Source of the DNA: Lithospermum erythrorhizon
Taxonomy: Eukaryota > Streptophyta > Magnoliopsida > Boraginales > Boraginaceae
Reading direction: 5' to 3'
NCBI GenBank assembly: GCA_019722365.1
Contig: JADFUC010001943.1
Span: 1 to 64,000 of the forward strand
Length of the DNA: 64,000 nucleotides
Below, piece after piece: positions 47,160 through 60,084 of this stretch. A model generated the notes under the pieces. The model did not search any database. It worked only from the letters and a program-made list of their open reading frames with translations, and had not been told where the DNA came from. Within the stretch, counting starts at the first letter, position 1. The number at the start of each line of letters is the position of its first letter. The position numbers and the translations under genes are program-made.

Positions 47160-47985
47160 AAATACAACAAAGAAGCAAAGTTCGTCGTATTTTTTCACTT
47201 TTACTATTGTGCTGAACAAAAATCAATTTTTCATTCTGCTCCCTAAAAATTTCGTAGTTTTAGAATTAACGACGAAATACGACAAAAGATGGAAATGTCG
47301 TCGGTTTTGTACTGAGTAGAAAAAAATATCTGCAATTTCTACTACTCGTATATAATTTTTTTAACCAAATACAACTAAAAAATGCAATAATAATAATGTA
47401 AAATGTAGAATCCATTCATATATAAATAAGATCTTCATAAAAAATAATTAAGAATGTAATCTAGCGTTCATTCATCTTCATTATCGTCCTTGAATTCGGA
47501 TTCTTATCGTCCTCTCAGTCCAGTTCTTCATCATCATTCTCTAACCCTAGTTCGTCCTCATCATTTTGCCGCCTAACATTGTGACACACGACAAAGTTCT
47601 CAATATCGACAATGGCAAGAGGATCGTCAATATCATCTCTGGATTGAGCTTTAATTAGAACTAATTAGGGGTTTTAGCTAAGAATCGACATATATTTATG
47701 TCACTAGTTTCAACATATTTATGTGGACTTATGATGGAATTGTGATTTGAGAAAAAGAGGAAGAAGATATGAGAAATATTAAAGGTTAAAAAGTGAGAAA
47801 ACATGGGATGGTTATTATAACAGATCACACGATGAAAAACGATGAGTTATGACGAGAAGTAGTTTATGGGTAAGTATTTTAGTGTACGACGACAAACGGC
47901 AATTATTTTGTTCTTTGTTGTACTTATACGACGAAAAACGATAACATTCTACCTTTCGTCGTTTCTGTATTATAAATATTCTCCT
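47160..47985. mobile_element. Second CACTA-like remnant with CGTCGT subterminal motifs
   Basis: GTTCGTCGTATTTTTTC and ACGACGAAATACGAC at 47,190-47,310, and ACGACGACAAACGG, ACGACGAAAAACGA and TTTCGTCGTTTC at 47,880-47,970, form clustered short motifs in both orientations flanking ~550 bases. On the minus strand between them (stop at 47,515, open to ~47,650) a frame reads DDIDDPLAIVDIENFVVCHN and ends in an acidic tail NDDEELD. A decayed transposon is likely; CACTA is inferred from motif architecture. Confidence 0.45.
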
Positions 47986-47989
47986 ATTT

Positions 47990-48832
47990 AACCTTGTTGT
48001 TTGAGCAATAAGTAATCAATTTGAATACATCAATAAACTAGGCACATAATACTTCAAAAAACATTAGTTGTTTTGAATTTGTACGATTCATGTATTACGT
48101 TAGTATATGATCTTATGTCTTAGTTGTGAGCTCTAATCAATTATGTTTCACATTTGTCATAAATGCATATCACGTCTTTAAAATGATTTGATAATGATCT
48201 ATAGTAAAAGTGATAACAATGAAGAAAGACAATATTCTATTACTCTTTAACAATGATCATGTTGAACAATTTGATGAAATTATTGAGTTACTTATACTAT
48301 AAACTTATTAAAATATTATTACATATTCATTCTAAAATCTTTTTAAAGACATAATATGCATTTATATCAAAAGGAGACATAGTTAATTAGAACTCACAAC
48401 TGAGCAAAATTCTCAAATATATGGACCATCGGCTATGCAGTTTATGTTTCATTCTGAACATATGGACTCCGATGCTATATTTTATTTTCGACCAAAGTGA
48501 CCAAAATGCCCTCACAAAATACCATTAAAGGGGTCGTGAATATAATAAATACAGATCACCTCAATATACAAAAATTCTTACATCATTCTGGCACAACTTA
48601 GGAAATTACATAGACCGGCTCCTATAAAGATTCCAACTACCAATATCAAGATAAACATTCTATTATCAAGAAATCAACACTTTCATATATAAAGAAGTAA
48701 CATAGAAAATCCTGGTTTTGCCATCTATTTACACTTAACTGTAAAACCAAGAAATCTTCAAATTGAATGTGTAGTAATTCCTCCTTCAACCTGCATCATG
48801 TGTTTCAAAATATCCAAATAATCTCAGGAGGA
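47990..48832. other. 3' flank of the CSI3-like gene
   Basis: AT-rich DNA without a gene. The portion nearest 48,832 is presumed 3' UTR of the minus-strand gene. I cannot fix the polyadenylation site. Confidence 0.35.
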
Positions 48833-51800
48833 CTATTTGTTGGACCACTGGAATTCTATTTCCAAATTTCTTGAAGGACCGCTCTTGCTCTCAGGTAATA
48901 AAGTATACTCCCCAGAGACTGCTCCCAACATCACTACTCTGTCAATTTGGATTGTCACCTTTCCAAATGAGCTCTGCCGGAGTGAATGATATTATAAGTT
49001 AGCAAAATATCATGAAACGAAATAATAAATTGGAAAAAGCAACATAAGGCACCTTCCCCATTTTGCTCTTATTCTTGCATGATATATGAAGCTTCTGGCC
49101 TTTGGGAGGACTTTCAAAGGACCATGCAAAGCTTTCGTCCCACTCTGGATTAGGACCCGTTGCTATGACCTGATAGCAACAATTATGAATTAGTATATCA
49201 ACTGGATGGAAATAAGTGTAATATAAACTTATTGACTGCCTTTAGAATTTAGATACCTTTGTTTGCTGAGGCGGGGTGTTGCCAAGAGTTAGCTTGCAAT
49301 AGACACTTGGGTTCCCAACAGACTGTCTCATATTGTTGCCTCGCTTGATTATCACAACGAGAGTGCCTGGCAAACACTGCAATAAGAATTCTGCCTTTTC
49401 TTGAAAACGGGGTGGTCCAGATTGGATCAAGTATTGCAACAAGGGAATTGCATCTGCAGCAGCAATCGATTGAGCACGAGAAACTTCAGCAGGGCATGCT
49501 GACCAAGCTTGCCTGAGAAGAAATAATGCATCCAACGCTGCTTCTTGTGTTGCCTCTGATCCTGTCTTCAGAGATGATACAAGATGTGGAATGCTTAGAG
49601 TTGCAGGCTCTGTAGCTCTTAATCGAGGAAAGTTTCCAAAGAGTGAGTTCAGAGCCTTCAAATATTCTTCATTAACCATGCCAGTGGCCCACAGATCCTT
49701 CTCGATTGCAGCTGAAAGACATTAAAATAAACCATTGTAAAGTGCAATTAACTAAATTCAGCTTAGCAACTATAGTGCAAGCATTAAGTGATTCACCATT
49801 CTACTTGAGAGAAAATTAACCATATGATACGACTAACGGGCCTGCACATATATGTTATGCCCATCTCATTCAGATAGTTATATAGTACTTCAAACCAAAT
49901 TTGAGACTGGATGGCCAATGCAGCATAAACACACTATGTATGAGTATCACTAGTCTACCAATGACTTTAAAAATAATCAAGGAGTGCTAGGAGCTTTATA
50001 AAAAGTAACATTAATAATGATATATTCTATAGTAAAGAAATTTAATATAGCTAATGTGAAAATTCAGAAACTTCAAAGAGGAAGGAGAAGTACTCAGAAA
50101 ATTGTTTGTGCTTTACCAGTGATTGCTCTGACAGTTTCACTTGAAGCATACTCCTGAATAGTATTGTTTGAGAATAGAAGCTTGATAAACATAGCAGCCT
50201 GAACTGAAGTTTCAGGATCACTTGAACCGATCAAATCCAGCAGAACCTGAACACCACCTGCTTCCGCAACTGCTCTTTTATTAGACCGGCTGTACATAAC
50301 AAGATTCTGTAAAGCACAAATAGCGACTACTTTGATTTCTTCTGTAGGTTGATCCTCCAAGAGATTAACTAATGCCCGGCAAGCAGAAACAGCATCTGCA
50401 CTTCGAGCAAGAGACTCGTTCTGGAAAAGATCACCAAGTGCAAGGGTTGCAAGCAGTCTTGCCTGCTGCCCTTGGGTCTGTGGGTCCAAAAGATACTGTG
50501 ACAGAGGTAAAATAGCGGCCTTGGTTGCCCTTGATTCTCTGATCTTCACATTGTTGAGCAATACCTCAAGCAACCGAGCTGCAGTTTCCTCACACTGATG
50601 CGTTCTGAGAAGGTCCAAGAGAGCCTCAATGGCACCACTTTCAGCCATCGCTTCAGCACTGGTAGAGTCGTCTGTCTCCAAAACCAAGAGAGCATTTAAT
50701 GCACCAACAATCGTGCTTTCTGCTCCAGAGCGGAGCAACCTTACCAACACAGCAACAGGTACTTCTAGGAAGAACTCAGAACTATACTGCAGAACACTTG
50801 ATAGAACAGAAGCAGCAGACTCCCACAAGGGATGAGGCAATGAAATATCTGCCTGTAGTATCACTTTTGACAGTTCACCAACACCACCTTCTTTCGCAAT
50901 TTCATTGGGCCAATCTGCAGCAATACTAACAAGAGTTTTCAGAGCTCTTTGCTGCAATATTGGTATGCCAGAACCAAGAACCCGTACAAGAGGACCAATA
51001 ACTTGTTGAGTCACCGAGTCCTTCTGCAGATGCTCTTCCAAAAGCAAATGTGAAAGCAACTCAGCAGCCAACTGTTGGACTGCTGGAGTAGGCGAATCAA
51101 GTAAAGGGATAAGGGGCTCAACAGCTCGCTGAGAGCTCAAGTTGTAATCAGTACGACATTGTGGATGCTCTAAGATATTCACAAGCACTTGCAAACAACT
51201 ATGTTGCCCTTCAGGTATAAACTCTGGTCTGGTTAACAATAGCAAGAGTGGCTCCACCACCTTTGATGCTGATGGACCCTTAGCAATGGTAGCATTATTC
51301 GTGAGTATCCTGAGCAGTTCGGCAAATGCAGCACAAAGGAAATCAGGTGCCTCATGGAGGATATCAATCATGCTCTCAATAACTCCTGCCTTCACCATTT
51401 CCATCTTACAAGCAGGCCTGTCTTTTCCTAATTTCACAAGAGCTTTAGAAATAGATTCATGAAGTGAATAATTCCGACCATAAATTAGACCAACCAAAGG
51501 AATAACTGCACCATGTGCAGCAACTAGTTCAGCCAGTTGCTCGTCATCTAAGAGCTTATCCAATGCACGAACAACAGAATTGTGAGCGGGACTGAATTCA
51601 CTAACTAATAGAGAAACCAAAGGCTCAACACAACGAGCTGCAGCCAGAGTAGATCTTATTCTCATATTTCCGAAAAGAACAGAGCACAATTCAGCAGCAT
51701 TTCCCTTTAGCTCCATAGAACAATCTGATAAGAGAATCCTGCAGAGGACATCTACAGCATTCATCTCAACATCTCCTACTGTAAGAACTCTAGATGGGTT

Positions 51801-54800
51801 TTCACTCAGCAATCTGACCAAGGCAGCGATAGCAGCATGTTGCTCTTTCTCAATACCAGTATTCAGAATTTCCACTAAAGGTAGGATAGCTTTCTTGGAA
51901 AACTCTGCATTCCTAATATGGTCTGCTGAGAATAGGTTTTCCAAGGCTTTAGCTGCACTGTACCGTGCTGCTCTTCCTCCTAAATGTAATACAGCAACAA
52001 GCTGACTGACAGCTCCAAATGCAGATTCATGTCTCCTTATTTCAGGAGTGCTAAACAGGATGCCTAAAAGATCAGTAGCTGGTTCCTCTGTTGCATCTTG
52101 TGGGCTTAAAGAAAGATACTTTGTCAAAGCTTCCAAAGCCCCTGATTCTACCATCACAGTTTTATTTGAAGGACAGTCTTTTGCAAGCTGAATCAGGAGG
52201 CCAAGTGATAAAAAGGGGGCTCCTGGACGCTCAGGAATCGGTTTGAGTAAATCGACTAAAGTCGGTATAGCTTTTCGAGAAGCTGCACCATCCCTAATGT
52301 CATCCACTCTAAACAACCTCTCGAGAGCAACTTGATCTGGGTAGCGCAGCAATGAGAATTCCTCGGATAACTCCAATAAGTCATAAATGTCAACATCAGC
52401 ACAACCTAGCAAAGTTATAAGTCCAGCAGCTGCACCAGAATTGGCAACAGACAGAAGAGTTCCCCTGCTCCCATTACAAACAAGATTCGCAATAGCTTGT
52501 GCAGCAAAATACCGGGTCACTGGTTCTTCTAACCTCAGTAAACTAACAAGTACAGGTATAACTTTCAAAGTACCATGCTCACGACTGATGTCTCTGTCCT
52601 GAAATAGCACAGCTAACAGCAAGGGGCATATCCAAATGGTATTATCCTCATTGAGATCAACCTGCATGAGGTAATATAAAACTGATTTAAGAGGACATAA
52701 TATATGTTTTCTAGAGGTATGAGGAATACATTAAATCCATGCTAAATATCAACATAAGATGCTAAAAAACAACTTAAGCAGGAAATTTGTATTAAAAGAA
52801 TTGTATGGTCAGTGCACTAAAAAATGAATCATTGAATTACCTGGGAATATATTGATGAAGTTTGAGAGACTTTGTCTATAATAATTTCAACTGCCCCTGT
52901 CTCCATAATCTCAGATTTAACATTGTCATCACGGCTAGCAAGAACCGAGAGTAACCATATAGCTATATCAATACCACTGATCATGGATGTATTTACCCTA
53001 ATACTCCTCTCAGCTTCTTCTGGATGTCTACTTAAGATTACTGCATATGTATCTCTTTGATCCCCTGAAGGCATAAAATCCGATGACTTCATCATCACAA
53101 CAAGCAACTGGATGAGTGAGGAGCAAATATTTGTATCATTGAGCTCTTCAACAAGTCTTTGATGATTCACTTTGGCAGTGCATGCAAGTAGTGCAGCGCC
53201 GCCAATCTTGACCTTTGGGGCTGCAGAACTTATTACTCTTCTTGCAATTGAGGAAATGCATCCCGAGGAACAAGAGACAGTGCTTCCAAGAATATAGGGC
53301 TGTGACTGGCACAGACGTGATAGTATTTCTATAGCCTTGTCTTGCAAAACGGGGGTGACATTGGCAATGCAGGAAACTATTGGTGTGATACTGGTAGGAA
53401 ATTCAGCAAGAACTATCCAAGCAGGTTTGACATCTTCACTTTCTACTGACGAGCTTGAGAGCAAGGCAAGAGCATCTAGTGCTTCTGATGTATCAATAGC
53501 TCCATCATCAGCAAATTCCAGAAAGGAAACCAGTGCAAGAACGGTTCCAACACGATTTACACAATCAGTTACCTCAAAATCAATATGGCGTGAGCTGAGA
53601 AAGCGACCAATAGCGGCTGCAGCATGCACTTTTCCACCACTTGTGCCTTCACGCAACACTCTAGTGGCAGGCACGATAATATCTTCAGGAAGACTTGTTT
53701 CGAAAATCTCAGCATCTAAGAGAAGATTCGCTATGGCACAAGTTGCTTGCTCAGAAACTTCGAAAACAGAAGATTTAGCTAGCTTAACCAAAGAAGGGAG
53801 AATATCTCTGGATAAGGCAGACACATCCCGGTTCTCTTTAATTGAAAGGAATATTGCTGCAAGGCAACGACAACACTCTACCAAAATGGAATCTCTTTCA
53901 ATTTTCAGGAGATTTACAAGCGACCAAAGAGTCTTAAAAGAAAGAGTACTCTCACGCAAATCCTTCCGAAGATTAAATATCCCGGCAAGGGCAGAAGCAG
54001 ATTTAGCCTGTGTCTCCTCCTTTGTTGAGCTTAAGATTTTGACCATTGTCTCAATAGCATCATTTGCAGCACTACCTTCACGCAGTAGATCCTTAAGAGG
54101 TGCCACTGAGAGTAAGCTTTTCAAGGCATCTAAGACATAAATTTTAGATTCAGGCAGATCGCTAGTCAACAATGCAGTAAGTTGACTAATTGTTGCAGTA
54201 TCTGATTTGTGAATCAGATGGTTTAATGTCTTCGCAGCGATCTCCTTTCCATTGGAACTCCCATTTTTCAGAAGCCATAACAGAGCCGGAACAGCATCAG
54301 CACTTTCAACACATTCGCGAATATCTTCACTATGGTTGCAGAGATTTCCAATAATTGATGCCGAGTCTTCCTTGGCCTTTGCAGACCCAGTCTCCAGGAT
54401 TTGAACTAGCGGGGGTATTCCACCTGCTGCAGTAATAGCCCATTTACTTTCATCATTCTCATTGCAAAGAAGGGAAAGCAATGCAACCGCACACTCCTGC
54501 TGCTGCTCAGATGAAAGTCCAAGAAGAGATATTAACATTTGAATTCCTTCACGACCTTGAAGAGAATGCCACAAGGTTCCTTCATTGTTGCAGAGAGTTA
54601 GCAAAGACCTGACCAAATCATCCTGAACTTCATTTGTTGCCATTGTGATCAAGCCAACTAGAAGGCGTTTTGCATCAGAATTAGCAAGTTTCTTCGAGAG
54701 AACCGTGTTCCCATACAAACTGGCAAGGGCTTCTATGACTCGTTCCTGTACCAAAAACTGTGATTGTGGTTTAAACTGCTTAATAAGTGTCTGCTCCACC

Positions 54801-56751
54801 TCTAGTGGATCTGATGCTCGAGCAGTCTCAGCTTTTATATCATAAATCATGAGAGCAGAGGCTAACGCCCCTAATGTGTCAGCTGCTTGTGCAGGGGAAG
54901 AACATGATTCAAGGCTCTGTCCAAGGCTGGAGATGACATAAGATAAGCCACCAGAAATGTTTGCTAGGGCGCACATAGCATTCTCCTGTAAAGCTTGGGC
55001 ATGCTCACCCTGCATAAATTCTTTTGAAGGCGCTATAGTCGCATTTATTAAAGCAGGTATACCATTACAACTAGCTATCTCTCGCTTGGCATCTTTGCTC
55101 TGAGCAGAAAGGGACTTGAGAGCAGCAGCAGCTTCTGCTCTGACAGAAGCTTCATTACCAGGGACCAGAAGTTTAAGAAGTTGTTTTGTAGCCTCTGCAT
55201 CCAAGACTTTAGAACAAACAGATGCATCTGCCATCATCATACAAGCAAGCAGAAAGCATACATGTGCTTGAGTACTTGGTTGTCCAGTTGAAAGTAATTT
55301 TACAAGTATATCTACTCCTCCAGCTTGTATCGTTGCAGACCAAAATCCTTCAGTGTTGATAGACAGGTACCGTAGAGCTCCTGTTAATAATTCATCAACC
55401 AGGGTTCCAGCCTTTAGTCCCTTCTGTAGTTGTTGCCAAAGTACTGGGACAACCCCTTCAGTAGAAAATATTTTAGAGCCAACATGATCCTTTGCACCAC
55501 CTTGAGACACAGCATATATAGTCTTTGCTGCTGCAATTTGAGCTTCCACAGAGCTAGACTTGAGAAGACTGAGCAATGGAGGGACGCAGCCTCCAAGTAG
55601 CACCTTTACTCTTAACTCATTCTCTTTACATAGAGAACCTAGTACTGTAGCAGCCTGCATTTTTATACCAAGCGAGCCAGACCGTAGAAGAGAAACAAGT
55701 ACCGGAACAGCCTGAGAATGTGATCCAACAGCACTGAAAGCATTATCGTGTGTGTCAATAAGCTCAATTAATTTCCTTAATGTGTGTTCTTTGTCCTGTA
55801 CAGATGACGAGTTCTGCCTCAATTTCTCAATGCATTGCGCAACAGTTGCTAGTGTCCCATCAGGATCCTCCATTGTACTACGGTCCCTGCCATTGACCAG
55901 ACAAAATAATGCAAACATATAAGAATAACAGCCACATATCTGTCCTTGAAAGTTGAAACCATAACAAATGTCAGATTATTCACAAATACAACCAAGGTTG
56001 ACAAAGTGGTTGGCAATAAACAAATGAGGTCTAAAGATGTGAGACTATGTTAGAACTTGGAAGGTTGCATCTAAATGACAAACTGAGTATGAGAACATAG
56101 AAGTTGCTTTATCTCATGTTAATATTGCTGTTAGCTGTATCTCGTGATTACAGTGTTGTTCAAACAACAATATACATTGCCAATGATTTATGTGAAAGCA
56201 TGAAACCACTTCAAAAAGAAATTTGACATAAATTGTTATATTCTTAGTTTGGGAGCATGTAATTGCGACATCCCACTCTAGAACTGTTACTCCAATGAAT
56301 ACACATATTACCAATGAAAAAATATGAAACGTGGCTTATGTGAAGAAGATTATGATTTATTTGGAATGTAATGGTTTAGGCATAGACATCACAATTTAGC
56401 TGTAACTACAAGTGTGAAACTAATTAGGTGAGTTGTATAATTTGCAGGTGGATGCAGGAATCATAAAGCAATAAACTACTCCTTCTATCCTAATTTTGGG
56501 AAGTCCCATTTACAAGATTTCATCCTTTATGTATTTCCATTCCTACACTATCCCAAGTGTCCAATTGCCATTATATACAGGTTTAAGGAGGTACCAAAAT
56601 TGCAAGGAAACTAGGAAAACGTTTTTATTCAATTATGGAGTAATATACTTTACTGAAGTCAAAGCGTCCTAATTCAACTATGATAATAGGAGTACTAATT
56701 ATTACAAATAGGGAACAATTTAATAAGTTACTATACATACCTTGAACCCAT
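48833..56751 (-). CDS. CSI3: CELLULOSE SYNTHASE INTERACTIVE 3-like protein (armadillo repeats + C2)
   Basis: Coding exons (minus): 56,751-56,741; 55,886-52,841; 52,661-50,117; 49,711-49,257; 49,169-49,053; 48,973-48,833. The 6,315 nt join in phase with consistent GT..AG junctions and no internal stop, giving ~2,104 residues. Armadillo repeats fill residues ~20-1,970 (e.g. [40 protein letters not shown]). A C2 domain spans ~1,980-2,100 ([19 protein letters not shown]), ending EFQWSNK. CSI proteins link cellulose synthase complexes to cortical microtubules; the N-terminal wording ([20 protein letters not shown]) is CSI3-like rather than CSI1-like. The start chosen is the ATG at 56,751 (A at -3, G at +4): the frame stays open upstream into the previous exon but has no ATG before a stop. 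An in-frame ATG (MEDPDG) eight codons on is an alternative start. This is the one plainly intact gene here. Confidence 0.95.
56475..56700. mobile_element. Stowaway-like MITE in a CSI3-like intron
   Basis: Left end CTACTCCTTCTATCCTAATTTTGGGA; right end, reverse complemented, AGTACTCCTATTATCATAG leading to AATTAGGA. These imperfect inverted ends bound ~225 bp in the intron between 55,887 and 56,740. The ACTCC-TC start style suits Stowaway. TA target sites are plausible but blurred. Confidence 0.5.
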
Positions 56752-56753
56752 CT

Positions 56754-57502
56754 TTACAAGGGCATGAGGTGTTTGAGGCTCTGTATCATGAGGTCTAGCA
56801 TCCCCATTTTTCTCCTACAACCCATTGGACAAAGTAGTATCAGGAATAAGAAAACTCAACTTCCTACTGTTAAAAACAGTAGAAAATGACTGATATGCTC
56901 AAGAACCAAAATGATTAACTTTAAATAGTTACTCAATGACAAATTGGGTTTCCATTCCAAATTATTGCACAACAAGATCAGAGCAACACGGACTATTCTG
57001 CAGCTAAATTATGTTTGCTATAGCGGGTATAATAGTGAACCAGTGACCTGCCAATGAAAGAACGGGCAAGTCACTGCCAATGAGAGCTAGAGGGAAATTG
57101 GATAAAGTAAGCGATCCAATTCAAAGCTTGGTGTAATATAACTGAATCAGGCCAAGACCAGCTCAAGTACAATTTACTTATAACTCTAATTAAAGTGGAC
57201 ATACAACTTGAAATACATTTGTTCCCTTTCTCGATCCATGACAGAAAAATCCTTCTTAAACTGTACTATTCAACCTCCATTTACATTTGCCAACAGTAAC
57301 ACATTAAAACAGAACATCTAGCATTGGTTATTTGAGACATAGAAAATCTTCCAATTAGATTCACTTGACACATATGCAAACCCAAAAACAATTGTTAACT
57401 CCAGCAATCTCAAAGCATAGATTATTGGTAAGTAACATACCAAATCACCACTTGAATATCCATTGCTGCTGCTGCTGCTGTTGCTGCCATTAGTGGCAGC
57501 AT
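56754..57502 (-). CDS. Upstream ORF in the CSI3-like leader, 40 codons
   Basis: ATG at 57,502-57,500 opens a frame reading MLPLMAATAAAAAMDIQVV, crosses the spliced junction 57,441/56,814, continues through RKMGMLDLMIQSLKHLM and ends TAA at 56,756-56,754. That stop lies two bases before the main ATG (TAA-AG-ATG). It uses the +1 reading of the same bases that give a Ser/Asn run in the main frame. Its start context has G at -3. If translated it would favour termination and re-initiation at the main ATG. Confidence 0.55.
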
Positions 57503-57585
57503 ACCTCCTACTCACAGTAGCCGCCAGCTTCTCTGTCTTTTCGATTTGGATTAAGATCTAAACCTCTCAAGAACTTAGCAACGCA

Positions 57586-58240
57586 GCTCAAATTCTCCAG
57601 CTTCTCCAGCTACATAAACCCATTAATCAGTACGAAAAAGTAGACAAGCTAGAAGTCAAACTCAGTCACTCAATTGAAATGTTTCAAAAAAATTGGATCT
57701 TTAAAGCAAAATTCAAGAAAGCAGCAGACCCCATTTACAAAATCCATGAATTAACAACTACCCAAATACCAACAATGAAAAATCCATTCAAGATTCAAAT
57801 AGAGCTAGCATTCTAACAAATCAAATCTACCAATTCAAAAACACAATTTAATCACTGAGGAATGGCATCAAGAACCAAACTGCATTTAAGCTAAAGATAC
57901 AAACTTTCAACTCATTGAAGCAATGAAGCTCAAATTCTCCAGCTTCTACAACTACATAAACTCATTAATCAGTACTAAAATATACACAAGCTAGAAGTCA
58001 AATTCAGTCACAAAATTGAAATTTCCAAAAAAAAAAAATTGAATCTTTAAAGCAAAACCCACTAAAGCAGAAGAACCCATTTACAAAATTCACAGATCAA
58101 CAATGAAAACAATATTCAGATTCAAATAAAACTAGCATTCTAACAGATCAAATCTAAAAAATTCAATTCAATCACAGAAGAATTGCATCAAGAATAACAC
58201 TGCATTGAAGCTAAAGATACAAAGTTTGAAGTGATTTGAA
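57586..58240 (-). repeat. Tandem duplication (~340 bp unit) in the CSI3-like leader intron
   Basis: 57,586-57,915 and 57,929-58,240 are collinear: both have CTCAAATTCTCCAGCTTCT, CATTAATCAGTAC, CAAGCTAGAAGTCAAA, ATCTTTAAAGCAAAA, CTAGCATTCTAACA and GCTAAAGATACAAA, differing by substitutions and small indels. The repeat includes the predicted acceptor of the second leader exon, so a second decayed acceptor exists at ~57,950. Confidence 0.85.
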
Positions 58241-58324
58241 CTAAAAAATAAAGTGAATTGGGATCTTAGAAAAGTATACCTAAAGATTGAGAGTGATTGC
58301 TATTTCTTGATATGCATAGGTTGG

Positions 58325-58332
58325 TATATAGA
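58325..58332 (-). promoter_or_regulatory. TATA box candidate for the CSI3-like gene
   Basis: Reverse strand CTCTCTATATACCAACC places TATATA at 58,330-58,325. That is 25-35 bases upstream of a start near 58,300 and of the first predicted leader exon with its donor at 58,278. Prediction only. Confidence 0.4.
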
Positions 58333-58518
58333 GAGTTGGTATGGTTTAGTGAATTTGGGTATAAAGAGATACTATCTTTTTGGGACAATAATAATGATAA
58401 ATATTGGTATAGTAGTAAAAAATTAGGAAATATCAGAGACACAGCCAGAAAACATGTGAAATGTCACTCTGTTGTCAAGATAATGAAATTATTAAATAAA
58501 TGATTGTTGTGTAATGTA

Positions 58519-59049
58519 TAGTGCTGGAACCGGACCGGTTTTCAGCTAAACCGGGACTGGACCGGTCAGGTTTCAGTCCATCCGGGACCGAAACTAAATT
58601 GGATCCAAAAATTTGGACCGGACCGGTTCTATCCGAAACCGAAACCGGATATCCGAAACTGAAACTCCTATCCAAAACTAAAATTCGTATCCGAAACTGA
58701 AATTTGAATTCCAAAACCGAAAATAATAAGTTAATAAGACAAAAATTACAGAACAATTCGAAACCTAATACACAAAAAATCAAACACATTTACATGAATT
58801 AAACTAATTAAAGCGTGAATCAAACATATATACAATTTTAAAAATTATAATGAATAAAGTATAAAAAAAATTCAAAAAGTAAAGGAGAAGAGAACTAACA
58901 ATTACTAGTTTCGGGTTACCGGTCAAGATCCGTTCGGATCCCGGATCAAAAATTGGACCCGGACCGGATCCAGTTATATTTTGGGTGATTTTTCGGACCG
59001 GGCCGATTCCGGACCGGTTTCCAATTCTCCTGGTCCACCAACAGGACTA
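58519..59049. mobile_element. hAT-type MITE with perfect 8-bp target duplication
   Basis: A 531-bp element flanked by GTAATGTA at 58,511-58,518 and 59,050-59,057. The ends are short inverted repeats: TAGTGCTGG at the left and TAGTCCTGT (reverse complement) at the right. Subterminal DNA is rich in GGACCGGACC and CCGGTTC motifs on both sides. An 8-bp duplication, TAG-type ends and lack of coding sequence define a non-autonomous hAT element, inserted ~200 bp upstream of the predicted CSI3-like promoter. Confidence 0.88.
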
Positions 59050-59057
59050 GTAATGTA

Positions 59058-60080
59058 AAATAGATGTATATATCAGTAAATTAATGAAATTATACTAGAG
59101 TAATAAAATACCCCGTATTTATTAAAATTTTGGGTTGCAGAAAAGGTAATAAAAAATTAATTTTTTTTGGATAATAACAATGATAAATACGGAGTATAAA
59201 AGAGGACTATAGTAGCCATTAAAAGAGGAGGAAAATAAGCATACCCAAATAATATTAACAAATTGTGAAATGACAATTTTGCCTTTAAATAAAATTTTCT
59301 CAAACACTACACTTACAAATAGGAGAGCTAAAATAATAAATTCACACAAAAAAATTATTGTTTGGAATGTGATTATAGCAGCCGTTAAAAGTTGTAAATC
59401 AAGGAAAACATACTATAGGAAGAATTTGGGTTGTAGAAATGATATACAGTAAGAAAAATTCAAACAATAATAATGAGCATTATTACTATACTAATATCAA
59501 TATGGTGCTAATGATGTTAACTTCTTTTTTTTAATTTTTTTTTAAAAAAATTTAATACATGTATGTACAAATGTACTTTAGAAAAATATTTATGAACAAA
59601 AAATAATATTTTTCTAACGTTATGAAATTTGTATATTCATATTCAGAGTATAAATGTACTACAAAAACATCTTATGAGTAAAAATGTATTATGGATATAT
59701 TTATAAATTTTTATGTTCACCTGTTCCATGCTGGTCAATATTGATCGTCTCGGTTAATGATAGTTAACCCCAACCAACTTCAATGATCGATTAATCAACA
59801 TTTAATAAAATTAACACTGTTGACACTGTTAGTATCATATTGATATTAGTACTAGATCAAATTTCATAATACATATGAAATATAGTGATCATGAAATATG
59901 TACTACTCAGAATAAGAAAGTTCAAATTCGAATGTTACGATCCCATTTAAAAAATAATACTCCAAATGTATAATGATAAATACATACGCGTTTAAAATAT
60001 CTAAAGATTAATTATAAAGACTCTTGTGCGTACCTCACACCCATGATCATACGTTTGAGTGGCACGTGATCATACAAATT
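59058..60080. other. AT-rich intergenic DNA
   Basis: No gene supported. Positions ~59,161-59,215 resemble 58,378-58,425 (GATAATAACAATGATAAATA), a short duplicated segment on either side of the hAT MITE. Confidence 0.4.
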
Positions 60081-60084
60081 TTAT

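Larger units (their letters stand above)
56752..58300 (-). other. CSI3-like gene 5' leader (UTR exons and introns)
   Basis: Leader exons inferred: ~58,300-58,279, donor GTATAC at 58,278; ~57,609-57,441, acceptor GTAG before CTGGAG and donor GTATGT at 57,440; then 56,814-56,752, acceptor TGTAG. The middle exon is open in the coding frame from a TAG at ~57,558-57,560 but contains no ATG in that frame, so it is untranslated for the main protein. The first junction is a prediction from splice motifs only. Confidence 0.6.

Noticed and set aside
53337..54140. 267-residue plus-strand open frame opposite the CSI3 exon
   Set aside because: It is a shadow of the long minus-strand coding exon, with no splice context or family similarity.
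57318..57515. CSI3 protein extended to begin MSRRYAATNG at 57,515
   Set aside because: That codon is GTG (reverse strand), not ATG. The frame upstream reaches a TAG at ~57,558-57,560 with no ATG, so the first in-frame ATG is at 56,751.
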